This document shows, piece by piece, positions 7,129 to 13,742 of a DNA stretch of 21,318 nt. The stretch is taken from NCBI GenBank assembly GCA_963660495.1, contig CAVKYO010000022.1:1-21318 (forward strand), written 5' to 3'. How positions within the stretch are numbered: the stretch's first letter is position 1; the number at the start of each line of letters is the position of its first letter. Source of the stretch: CAG-877 sp963660495 (lineage in GTDB: Bacteria > Bacillota_I > Bacilli_A > RF39 > UBA660). The notes beneath the pieces were generated by a model. It saw only the letters and a list, made by a program, of their open reading frames with translations, had not been told where the DNA came from and did not search any database. The translations under genes and the position numbers were made by a program.

Positions 7129-7195
7129 AAATAGAGAAAAGGCTTTTCTCTATTTACATTTCTCTATTTACTATACATTGCATTATGCAATGTAT
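7129..7195. other. Two near-perfect hairpins between WXG-like genes
   Basis: 7129-7155 is a 13-bp inverted repeat around a single G (AAATAGAGAAAAG arms). 7173-7195 is an 11-bp inverted repeat around a single T (ATACATTGCAT arms). Between and overlapping them the 13-mer TTTCTCTATTTAC is directly repeated (7145-7157, 7159-7171). On the transcribed (-) strand neither hairpin is followed by a T-run, so they are more likely mRNA-stabilising or processing structures that set unequal expression of the flanking genes than simple terminators. Confidence 0.6.
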
Positions 7196-7199
7196 TTTT

Positions 7200-7475
7200 T
7201 TATTGTTCTTGACTATATGCCAAAGCTTGTTCTACAGCTAAACGTAAGTTAGATGCACTTGCTTTCATTGCTTCAAGAGCAGCTGGTACATCTCCTGTAT
7301 AATAACTTTCCCATTTATTTCTTACTTCATCAGACCAAGTAGTTTCTACACCTGAAGGGATATTTCTTTTAATAGCAGCATCTAAAGTTTGTAGTGAATC
7401 ACTAATAGCATTAATAATACTATCGATTTGTACAGCATCTTCTGTAGCTGCTCCTGGATTAATAGTTATATTCAT
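7200..7475 (-). CDS. WXG100-like protein (WSD variant)
   Basis: This 91-aa protein has the two-helix layout and length of WXG100 proteins: helix 1 at about 14-38, a turn holding Trp47 (TTWSDEVRNKWESYY), and helix 2 at about 63-88. The canonical Trp-X-Gly is Trp-Ser-Asp here; a second Trp (55) follows. WXG100 proteins form dimers and act as substrates and activators of type VII secretion. The ribosome binding site AAAGGTG is well placed. It is the second gene of the operon that starts at 7791. Confidence 0.72.
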   Translation of the reverse strand: MNITINPGAATEDAVQIDSIINAISDSLQTLDAAIKRNIPSGVETTWSDEVRNKWESYYTGDVPAALEAMKASASNLRLAVEQALAYSQEQ

Positions 7476-7503
7476 ATTTTTTCACACCTTTCTTTAAATA
7501 TTC

Positions 7504-7791
7504 TTACTTCATTGTTGATGATAACTCGCTTATCATGCTTGTAAATGCTTGCTTTTGTGCACCCATATACTCTAAAGCTTCATCAATAGTTTGTTGTAAT
7601 GACTTAAAAGTTTCATCTTTAGCTTGGAATTTAGCTAACAAATCATTAGCAGGATCTCCTTGAATATCTCCTGATGTAATTTCACTAATTAAGTTTTGTA
7701 ATCTTGCATAATTATTTTTGTATTCTGTACCTGCTGTTTCTAATGCATTTCTTAAATCATTTAATGCTGATTCTTCTACATGAATTGCCAT
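7504..7791 (-). CDS. WXG100-like protein without Trp
   Basis: This 95-aa protein has two helices (about 5-38 and 48-92) around a turn SGDIQGDPAND. It has the size and fold pattern of ESAT-6/WXG100 proteins but no tryptophan at all; Gly at the turn is kept. A YxxxD/E-type secretion signal is not obvious. The start codon has an AGGAGGT site 5 nt further on and a consensus sigma-A-type promoter about 80 bp upstream, so this is the first gene of the WXG operon and probably the most strongly expressed. With the 91-aa gene 28 bp downstream it could form a heterodimer, as EsxA/EsxB-type pairs do. Confidence 0.7.
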   Translation of the reverse strand: MAIHVEESALNDLRNALETAGTEYKNNYARLQNLISEITSGDIQGDPANDLLAKFQAKDETFKSLQQTIDEALEYMGAQKQAFTSMISELSSTMK

Positions 7792-7868
7792 AGGCCACCT
7801 CCTAATATTTTTTGTAAGAATATCTAACTTTGATTATACGTCAACCGAAGCCATATCCTTATACCTAA

Positions 7869-7897
7869 ATTATAATATTCTTTTAAAGATAAGGCAA
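7869..7897 (-). promoter_or_regulatory. Sigma-A-type promoter of the WXG operon
   Basis: On the - strand TTGCCT (7897-7892), a 17-bp spacer and TATAAT (7874-7869) form a good vegetative promoter about 80 bp before the first WXG-like gene. The locus is therefore likely expressed in growing cells rather than only during sporulation. Confidence 0.7.
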
Positions 7898-7943
7898 ATG
7901 TTTTTTTTTATTTTACGTATTTGTGTAAAGTAGCACTATTATA

Positions 7944-7973
7944 AACACTAAAAGCACTCACCTAGGAATGCTT
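7944..7973 (-). terminator. Probable weak terminator after the 441-aa gene
   Basis: On the - strand AAGCATTC and GAGTGCTT form an 8-bp stem with one G-U pair around a 6-nt loop, followed by TTAGTGTTT. The T-run is broken, so some read-through into the WXG operon is expected. Confidence 0.5.
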
Positions 7974-7978
7974 CTTTA

Positions 7979-9304
7979 TTAAATTTCACCTAAATCATCT
8001 AATGTTACTTCAAAACTCTCATCATCATCTGTTAACATATTTTCAGAAGGATCTTGCCATTCTTCTGCTGCTATATTGTCCTTATTTTCATCTACTTCTT
8101 CAAAATCTTCTTCATATACTTCTTCTGTTTGTTCTTCACCATTATCATTATTTTTCTTATTATCCAAATAAACCTTTGCTCCTACTCCAACAGCTGTTGC
8201 GGCACCCACTCCGGCTAATACTGGACCAATATTTACACCTGACTTTTTACTTTTTTCTACTACCGGTGTTGTATTTATAGTTATTGGCTCTAAATCTTCA
8301 TTTATCGTTTGTTCTTCTGCATCAGGAACTATTTCATTTGTTTCCATTGAATTATTTTCATTAAGTATTACAAATTCACTAGAATTAGTATGAACAGTCG
8401 AATTATTCCATCCTATATTATTCCATGAAGTATTATTTGATTTATCAGTATTAATTAAATCATTATTTTCAAATGGTTTTATTGGCTTTATATCTATATT
8501 AATATTTTTATCTTCACAATTACTATCTTTATTATCATTATTACCTGGTGTAACTTTATCTTCTTGTTTTTTCTCCTCTTCTTGCTTCTTTTCTTCTTCC
8601 TTATTAATATCTTCTTTTTCTTCCTTTTCCTCATCAGAATCATCTATTACTGTAGGCACTATTGGAACAACAGTTGGTATTGTATCCAACGCTACTACCG
8701 GTGAAACTGTTTGACCTGGTAATTCCTGTGTTGTTGTAAAATTTTTACTTGCATCTGTTAAAGCACCCCAACGTACTTGTCTAGTCTTTAATCTAGCATC
8801 TTTTAATGACATTAAATTACTATTTACATTATTAGCAGAAGTAATCATTGTTACTAAACTATTATTTAAAATATTTAATCCTATTTTACTAGTATAAGAA
8901 TCAAATACTTGACCATTGGAAAAGTTAATTTCTAAAGCTACTCTTTTTAAATTATTAAGCATACTTAAAACACTTACAAAGTTAATATCATTTAATGAAT
9001 ACTGACCAGATACTCTTTCATATTCTTCTGTTACAACTTTTTTTGCCGTAGCAGAACTATTTTTATAAATATCAAGTAAAGCTTCCCCATAAGCTATACC
9101 TTGTGCTCTTACTAATAATTCATTTAACATTTGATCAAGTGCTGTACAATATTCAAATAAACTATTTTTTCTTATTAATCTTGTATATTCAAATACACTA
9201 TTTACATAGTCATTCATTTCATTTTTAGCCTGTGTCATTTCTCCTATACCTTCATTAACTCTTGGAGAATTAAAGTGAAATGATGTTAATTCTACATTAT
9301 CCAT
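7979..9304 (-). CDS. Helical protein with disordered linker, C-terminal membrane anchor and acidic tail
   Basis: This 441-aa protein has a helical N-terminal half (about 15-190). A short proline/valine stretch (196-220) follows, then a Glu/Lys-rich segment (223-250) and an Asn/Ser-rich linker with two NNxxWNN-like units. The end consists of a membrane helix at about 357-380 (NIGPVLAGVGAATAVGVGAK), YLDNKKNNDNG, and a highly acidic tail ending LDDLGEI. From the helix onward it matches the end of the 1043-aa protein. The N-terminal domain is not recognisably the same. By the positive-inside rule the lysines after the helix would put the acidic tail in the cytoplasm and the long linker outside; this is inference. 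It is the last gene of the prsW-glycosyltransferase unit and lies directly before the WXG operon. Confidence 0.72.
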   Translation of the reverse strand: MDNVELTSFHFNSPRVNEGIGEMTQAKNEMNDYVNSVFEYTRLIRKNSLFEYCTALDQMLNELLVRAQGIAYGEALLDIYKNSSATAKKVVTEEYERVSGQYSLNDINFVSVLSMLNNLKRVALEINFSNGQVFDSYTSKIGLNILNNSLVTMITSANNVNSNLMSLKDARLKTRQVRWGALTDASKNFTTTQELPGQTVSPVVALDTIPTVVPIVPTVIDDSDEEKEEKEDINKEEEKKQEEEKKQEDKVTPGNNDNKDSNCEDKNINIDIKPIKPFENNDLINTDKSNNTSWNNIGWNNSTVHTNSSEFVILNENNSMETNEIVPDAEEQTINEDLEPITINTTPVVEKSKKSGVNIGPVLAGVGAATAVGVGAKVYLDNKKNNDNGEEQTEEVYEEDFEEVDENKDNIAAEEWQDPSENMLTDDDESFEVTLDDLGEI

Positions 9305-9324
9305 ATATATATCCTCTTTTCTTC

Positions 9325-9747
9325 TTATAGTCCTGGAATATGTGTTCTATTATCAGTATTTAAAATACCAGTTTTTCTATTTTTAATTTGTTCATCTAAA
9401 TATTGTAAATAAGCATTATATGACTCATTTTTTAATTTTGTATATCTTGCTGCTTCATTTCTTATTTGACTAATTATATCTTCATAATCTGCTCTTAAAA
9501 CATCAAGTTCCTTACTTAATGCTTCTATAACTCCATCAATGGCTTGACCATTAACAGCTAAATTAGCTGGTCTACAATTATCCGCAACTCCTTCTAATTT
9601 TTGTTTTATACTTTTTGTATATTTATCTATTTCATTTTCTAAATTATTAATATAACGTTTTAAATTTTCATCTTCTACAGTTTCTAACTGTGACTTTTTT
9701 GTAATACTAATTGTTTTATAATGAAATGTTCTAGTATAATCTGTCAT
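9325..9747 (-). CDS. Uncharacterised 140-aa coiled-coil protein
   Basis: I do not recognise a family. After a short N-terminal strand-like stretch (YTRTFHYKTISITKK) the protein is predicted to be two long charged helices (about 20-52 and 65-125) with a break at CRPANLAVNGQAIDG. That break resembles the turn of ESAT-6-like helical hairpins and of the helical N-terminal regions of type VII substrates. It lacks a signal peptide and membrane segments. It ends 20 bp before the 441-aa gene and starts 21 bp after the glycosyltransferase gene, so all are likely on one mRNA. A role as accessory or partner of the tail-anchored proteins is suggested by context only. Confidence 0.62.
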   Translation of the reverse strand: MTDYTRTFHYKTISITKKSQLETVEDENLKRYINNLENEIDKYTKSIKQKLEGVADNCRPANLAVNGQAIDGVIEALSKELDVLRADYEDIISQIRNEAARYTKLKNESYNAYLQYLDEQIKNRKTGILNTDNRTHIPGL

Positions 9748-9768
9748 ATTTCTTTTTCCCTTCTTATT

Positions 9769-10770
9769 TTATTTTTCTATTACTTCTTCATAAACTTTTT
9801 TTAGTTGTTCTCCAACTTTTTTTATATCTCTTTCTTCTGCTACTTTATAAGCATTTTCTCCTACTTTCTTTAGTTTACCAGACAATATACCTCTTATTTT
9901 TTCTTCAAATTCATCTACAGTTTTAGCTTTATAGACATTTTTACCATCTTCTAACATTTCTTCAAATATTGGTATATCTCTAATTACTGCTGTTGTTTTA
10001 CATGCACAAGCTTCTATTATAGGAATTCCTTCTGTTTCTTCATATGTTGGAAATAAATATATATCACACCCATTCATAGCATCTTTTATTACTTGCTGCT
10101 TTACATATCCAGCAAATACTAAATTATCTAATTTTGTATTAACAGCTTTTCTAACATCTTCTGTTGCTGCTGCTAAAGGACTATAACCAAACCAAATAAA
10201 TTTATATTCTGGCATTCTTTTAGCTAACTCTACAAAGTCTACTATTCCTTTTCTAGTAATATATAAACCTATTCCAATTATTACTTTATCTTCTTTTGTA
10301 TAGTTATAATCTTTTCTAAACTTTTCTCCTGCGGCTTCATCTTTTTTAAATAAATCTAATTCTATTCCATTAGATATAGCATATATTTTTTTCTTTATAC
10401 CATATCCTTCTAATAATCTTTTTGAATATGGTGTTGGTGTAACTATAACATCTCCTAAACTATAACATTTTATTAACCAGCGTTTAAATAATGGTGCCAA
10501 TTGTTTACAAAAGATAAATCCAGATCGAAAATCTTCTTCTGTACTATGTGCATGATAAACTACTTTTTTACCCTTTCGATGAGCTTTTTTTGCTAAATGA
10601 TATGATCTTGGTCCATAAAAATTAATATGAATAATATCATAGTCATCTTTTAAATTAGTCGTATATTCTACATTTACTGATTCTAATGCTTTCATTTGAT
10701 GTTTAATTGCTTTTCCAAGTCCAGAATTAGAAGTCATTTTTTCACCTTCTGTATATAATAATACTTTCAC
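9769..10770 (-). CDS. GT4-family glycosyltransferase, glycolipid-synthase like
   Basis: This 333-aa protein has two Rossmann-like halves. The N-terminal half shows SGLGKAIKHQMKALE (16-30), YDIIHIN (44-50) and YHAHSTEEDF (72-81). The C-terminal half shows the GT4 retaining motif EX7E (Glu245 to Glu253 in EETEGIPIIEA). These motifs resemble the LafA/LafB-type glycosyltransferases that build diglycosyl-diacylglycerol, the lipoteichoic acid anchor, so a membrane glycolipid product is the best guess; sugar and acceptor cannot be read from sequence. It starts with GTG at 10770 behind GGAGG at 7 nt. Its position 13 bp after the PrsW gene suggests joint transcription. A more general cell-surface glycan role is possible. 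Confidence 0.85.
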   Translation of the reverse strand: MKVLLYTEGEKMTSNSGLGKAIKHQMKALESVNVEYTTNLKDDYDIIHINFYGPRSYHLAKKAHRKGKKVVYHAHSTEEDFRSGFIFCKQLAPLFKRWLIKCYSLGDVIVTPTPYSKRLLEGYGIKKKIYAISNGIELDLFKKDEAAGEKFRKDYNYTKEDKVIIGIGLYITRKGIVDFVELAKRMPEYKFIWFGYSPLAAATEDVRKAVNTKLDNLVFAGYVKQQVIKDAMNGCDIYLFPTYEETEGIPIIEACACKTTAVIRDIPIFEEMLEDGKNVYKAKTVDEFEEKIRGILSGKLKKVGENAYKVAEERDIKKVGEQLKKVYEEVIEK

Positions 10771-10783
10771 TTATATTCCTCCA

Positions 10784-11581
10784 TCATTGTATTCTATGAC
10801 CACAGTGTCCACAAAAAAGACCTGTCGCTAATGCTCCACAACATCCACAATATTTCTTTTGTTTATATAACAAACGATTATTAGTCGCAACTAGTTTTAA
10901 TCTTTTAATTGAATTTATATACATCCAAATTACAAATACTAGGAAAACTAAAAGAAAAAGAGCATTTTCTGTAAGTAAACAAAAATCATATGTACCATGT
11001 AAAGCTACTGGTATTAATAAACTTTTTAAAAGATAATTTTTTGAAGCTTCGTTTTGTTTTTGTAATTCTGATATTTTAGCTAAACTTAAATAGTATCCCA
11101 TAAATAATCCATCACAAGCATGCCCTGGTACTGATAAAACAGCTCTTAAAATACCAGTTGTAATACCCGCTTCTATTGTTTCATTTCCTAATACATATAA
11201 AATATTTTCAAATGCAGCAAATCCTAATGCTACAAATACTGAATATATTATAATGTCATATATTTCATCAAATTCTTTATTTTTATAGCCAATACTATAT
11301 ACCATTAAAAGTTTTGAACCTTCTTCTACTAAAGCTACCCCTATAAAGGCATATAATAATAATTCTATAAAAGTTGATTTTGTACTACTTGATGAAAGTA
11401 CTGGAAAAATATTTCCTAATATACCAGATACAAATAAGACTACAAAGCATGACAAAACTCCGGCTATAAATAATCTTACTAGTATTGCTGTTGGCTCTTT
11501 ATTTCTATCTTTTCTATTAACATATGTACCAATGACTAATACTGGTAATATAGCTAAAGCTAATAAAACGTACACCATCAT
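10784..11581 (-). CDS. PrsW-family intramembrane metalloprotease with C-terminal zinc ribbon
   Basis: This 265-aa membrane protein has about seven to eight helices and the PrsW signatures: EEGSK (86-90), FENILY (124-129), VPGHACDGLFMG (151-162) and LHGTYD (194-199). These supply the conserved Glu and His residues thought to bind the catalytic metal. PrsW proteases cleave membrane-anchored substrates, e.g. the anti-sigma factor RsiW in Bacillus. After the last helix there is a soluble end with Cys245, Cys248, Cys257 and Cys260 (two CxxC pairs), a zinc-ribbon knuckle not needed for protease activity that may bind partners. No sigma or anti-sigma gene is adjacent; the two tail-anchored proteins downstream are conceivable substrates (inference). 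The ribosome binding site GGAGGT is strong. Confidence 0.88.
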   Translation of the reverse strand: MMVYVLLALAILPVLVIGTYVNRKDRNKEPTAILVRLFIAGVLSCFVVLFVSGILGNIFPVLSSSSTKSTFIELLLYAFIGVALVEEGSKLLMVYSIGYKNKEFDEIYDIIIYSVFVALGFAAFENILYVLGNETIEAGITTGILRAVLSVPGHACDGLFMGYYLSLAKISELQKQNEASKNYLLKSLLIPVALHGTYDFCLLTENALFLLVFLVFVIWMYINSIKRLKLVATNNRLLYKQKKYCGCCGALATGLFCGHCGHRIQ

Positions 11582-11612
11582 ATTGTTTTACCTCCGCATA
11601 TCATATATTTTG

Positions 11613-11621
11613 ATTATAACA
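11613..11621 (-). promoter_or_regulatory. Extended -10 promoter of the prsW unit
   Basis: On the - strand TGTTATAAT (11621-11613) is an extended -10 element 32 bp before the PrsW start codon. No convincing -35 was found. Confidence 0.5.
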
Positions 11622-12073
11622 TATTTTTCTATATTTATATGTTTTTTTTAAACAATAATAAAGATATGAAAAGTATTACGTAAACATTACAAAGTATTGA
11701 TGTATTTCACTATTATTGGTATAAGTATGGTATTATATTGGTAACAGGAAAGCAAAAGTCTTTTGTAAGAAAAGTTACTAATATCTAAATACATCTACAT
11801 CTTAACTATCTTCCAATAATAATTAAAGATATATCAAAGATTGGATTAAAGGTAGGAAACAGTTTTACGGTTTAAAAATTAATGGTGAATATATAATAAG
11901 GATAATATTGTCATATTTGAACAAAATAATGATTTTGAATCACACGCAAATAAGAATGTAACAATTATGATTAAAAAATTCTAGTTAATGAACAAGTTAT
12001 TGTATCTCTGGTTAAACGTATGCTAGTACAGTGCTTTTGATATATAGATATTAGAAGTAAAGGAGGAATAAAA
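11622..12073. other. Gene-free stretch, probably decayed sequence
   Basis: About 450 bp carry no open frame of useful length on either strand. On the + strand short coding-like fragments (for example GLKVGNSFTV near 11845) are broken by many stops. Together with the promoter-like site at 11697 and the pseudogene at 12074 this looks like the remains of a small, possibly mobile, operon. I could not name the lost gene. Confidence 0.45.
11697..11725 (+). promoter_or_regulatory. Promoter-like site before the decayed locus
   Basis: TTGATG (11697-11702), a 17-bp spacer and TATAAG (11720-11725), with TGG before the -10 (extended type), form a plausible vegetative promoter reading toward the pseudogene. 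Confidence 0.4.
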
Positions 12074-12229
12074 ATGAATACTGAGGTCAAAGAAAATAAA
12101 GAATTAATTTTATTTGAAGACAAAAAAATTAGAAGACAAGAATATAAAGGATAATGATACTACTCTATTGTTGATATAATAGAAATATTGAGTCAAAGCA
12201 AAGATCCAAATGCATATTGGGAAAAATAA
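12074..12229 (+). pseudogene. Broken BRO-N/DinD-type gene fragment
   Basis: Behind an excellent AAAGGAGG site the frame reads MNTEVKENKELILFEDKKIR then RQEYKG, two consecutive stops (TAA 12152, TGA 12155), and continues in the same frame as YYSIVDIIEILSQSKDPNAY plus WEK before TAA at 12227. Intact BRO-N family proteins (phage antirepressor-like, DinD-like) read NGEWYYSIVDI at this point. The two stops therefore look like point changes of Glu (GAA to TAA) and Trp (TGG to TGA), and the third like Leu (TTA to TAA). Nothing of the C-terminal part remains; the tRNA-Ala terminator follows. The identification is from the recognisable N-terminal motif. It is probably the residue of a phage or mobile gene. 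Confidence 0.65.
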
Positions 12230-12250
12230 AAACGTTGATTTCTCAACGTT
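12222..12250 (-). terminator. Terminator of tRNA-Ala
   Basis: A perfect 8-bp stem (AACGTTGA at 12231-12238 with TCAACGTT at 12243-12250, loop of 4) is followed on the - strand by TTTTATTTTT. It lies 10 bp past the CCA end of the tRNA. Confidence 0.8.
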
Positions 12251-12260
12251 AAGTTCAATA

Positions 12261-12336
12261 TGGTGGAGCATAGCGGGATCGAACCGCTGACCTCCACGGT
12301 GCAAACGTGGCGCTCTCCCAGCTGAGCTAATGCCCC
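12261..12336 (-). tRNA. tRNA-Ala (anticodon UGC)
   Basis: The 76-nt gene forms a complete cloverleaf: acceptor stem GGGGCAT with ATGCTCC (one G-U), D arm AGCTCAGCTGGGAGAGC, anticodon stem CCACG/CGTGG with loop TTTGCAC (anticodon TGC), and T arm with GGTTCGATCC. The CCA end is encoded. It has its own promoter and terminator and is a single-gene unit. Confidence 0.97.
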
Positions 12337-12364
12337 ATAACTGTTAATCACAGCCAGCAATAAG

Positions 12365-12394
12365 ATTATAGCATAGCATTTTTTAATATGTCAA
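12365..12394 (-). promoter_or_regulatory. Strong promoter of tRNA-Ala
   Basis: On the - strand TTGACA (12394-12389), an 18-bp spacer and TATAAT (12370-12365) match the sigma-A consensus in both boxes. The -35 overlaps the stop codon of spoIVFB. Confidence 0.85.
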
Positions 12395-13074
12395 CTTTTT
12401 TTATAAAATTTCTCCAAAATTTCATCCTCCAAGTAATAATTATAGTCCTTTCTCATAATATGACGCTTATTTCTATGAAAATCATTAACACTTTTAATCA
12501 TAATACTTCTAGGAAATTTATATTTATACAAATATCTTTCCAAAAGAAACTTATTATAAACTAAATTTATTCTACTATATTCAACAGTCACCTTATATAT
12601 AAGAAATATTATAATTATTCCAAAATTAATATTAATATTATCATTATTAATAAATAAAAGAAACCCTATAATAATATAACTAATAAAAAATTCTAAATAT
12701 AAACTATTTTTAAAAGATAGTTTTAATGAAAAAAAAAGATTAAATAATTTACCACCATCCAATGGATATACAGGTAATAAATTAAATACTAATATACTAT
12801 AATGATACAAAGTTATTACCTCATAATAATCAGGCATTATAAAAACAAGAATAAAATAAGCAATAAATTGAAATATCGGACCAGATATTAAAATTAAAAA
12901 TTCCTTAAATAAAGAAATATTCAATGCCATTTTAAACTTTGATATACCACCTAATGGATATATAATTATCTTTTCAACATCTACTCCTAAACCTTTAGCA
13001 ATTATAAAATGACCAAGTTCATGGACTATTACTAAAAAACTTATAATAATAAAAATAGAAAATGACGCCGTCAT
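12391..13074 (-). CDS. spoIVFB: SpoIVFB, site-2 protease that activates pro-sigma-K
   Basis: This M50 intramembrane metalloprotease has HELGH at 18-22 of the ATG-start form and NLLPVYPLDGGK (98-109), with Asp106 as the third zinc ligand. There are about six membrane helices and a C-terminal LLERYLYKYK stretch as in Bacillus SpoIVFB. In Bacillus the enzyme sits in the mother-cell membrane around the forespore and trims pro-sigma-K; spoIVFA directly upstream encodes its partner. The start is uncertain. The ATG at 13074 has no ribosome binding site, and the frame stays open upstream to 13143 and encodes YKYIEINPFVYIFALLAI, which matches the N-terminus of Bacillus SpoIVFB. No ATG, GTG or TTG exists in that extension, so an ATT or ATA start overlapping spoIVFA (about 250 aa in total) is likely. 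Confidence 0.87.
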   Translation of the reverse strand: MTASFSIFIIISFLVIVHELGHFIIAKGLGVDVEKIIIYPLGGISKFKMALNISLFKEFLILISGPIFQFIAYFILVFIMPDYYEVITLYHYSILVFNLLPVYPLDGGKLFNLFFSLKLSFKNSLYLEFFISYIIIGFLLFINNDNININFGIIIIFLIYKVTVEYSRINLVYNKFLLERYLYKYKFPRSIMIKSVNDFHRNKRHIMRKDYNYYLEDEILEKFYKKS

Positions 13075-13123
13075 AATTGCTAGTAAAGCAAATATATATA
13101 CAAAGGGATTTATTTCAATATAT

Positions 13124-13696
13124 TTATATATAGTCTTTATAATTCAAATACTTCCCATCTTTTGAAAATACCATATATAACTTATTACCCTTTACTTCTC
13201 CTAATAATTTTCCCTTTTCAATATAATCATATAGTTTTAACTCTATCGGCTCTACATTAGAATAAAATACTTCTACCCCATTTATTTGTTCTACAATTAT
13301 CGTTTGACCATATTCCTCTTTTTGTCCTAAAAAAACTATAACACCAGACTCAATAGCTGGAACCATGTAATTATCACTTACATTTAAAACACAACCATCT
13401 TTATAAATATTATCTGATTTATAAGTTAACTTTTCATTAAAAACAGGTTGCTCTTCTTGAATTATTTTATTTATAGGAAGAACACTTCCAAAATACTTTT
13501 GATAAATATTTTTAGCTACTCCAAATTTAAAACTACTTTCATAAACATTCTTAGTTATAATTTTTTTAATATTAGAATCACTTTTTACAGATATTAATCC
13601 AATCAATACAATTATCACTGTTAACATTAATCTTACTAAAAATCCACGTACACTTTTCTTCAATACTAACTTTTTCTTTACTGTTTTCTTGTCCAT
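13124..13696 (-). CDS. spoIVFA: SpoIVFA, regulator of SpoIVFB
   Basis: This 190-aa protein has a basic N-terminus, one membrane helix at about 19-36 and a C-terminal degenerate LytM/M23 domain (about 105-185; SGVIVFLGQKEEYGQTIIVEQ, LYDYIEKGKLLGEV). The His and Asp zinc ligands of active M23 peptidases are missing, as in Bacillus SpoIVFA, which holds SpoIVFB inactive until a forespore signal removes it. It is about 70 residues shorter than the Bacillus protein. The ATG at 13696 has AAAGGAG at 6 nt; the longer in-frame ATG at 13726 lacks one. It follows mreD by 46 bp and overlaps or abuts spoIVFB. Confidence 0.87.
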   Translation of the reverse strand: MDKKTVKKKLVLKKSVRGFLVRLMLTVIIVLIGLISVKSDSNIKKIITKNVYESSFKFGVAKNIYQKYFGSVLPINKIIQEEQPVFNEKLTYKSDNIYKDGCVLNVSDNYMVPAIESGVIVFLGQKEEYGQTIIVEQINGVEVFYSNVEPIELKLYDYIEKGKLLGEVKGNKLYMVFSKDGKYLNYKDYI

Positions 13697-13713
13697 AATT
13701 ATCTCCTTTATTA

Positions 13714-13739
13714 ATCTTATGAACAAAAAAAATAAATAT
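13714..13739 (-). promoter_or_regulatory. Possible sigma-E-type promoter for spoIVFA-spoIVFB
   Basis: On the - strand ATATT (13739-13735), 13 bp and CATAAGAT (13721-13714) resemble the sigma-E pattern (ATATT, CATACAAT) with a spacer about 1 bp shorter than usual. Transcription would begin almost at the ribosome binding site, which weakens the case. Confidence 0.28.
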
Positions 13740-13742
13740 ACG

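Noticed and set aside
7173..7195. Terminator after the 91-aa WXG-like gene
   Set aside because: The T-run follows the hairpin only on the + strand, where no gene ends; on the transcribed strand it precedes the stem.
12110..12304. 64-codon frame on the - strand
   Set aside because: It runs through the tRNA-Ala gene, its terminator and the pseudogene and has no ribosome binding site.
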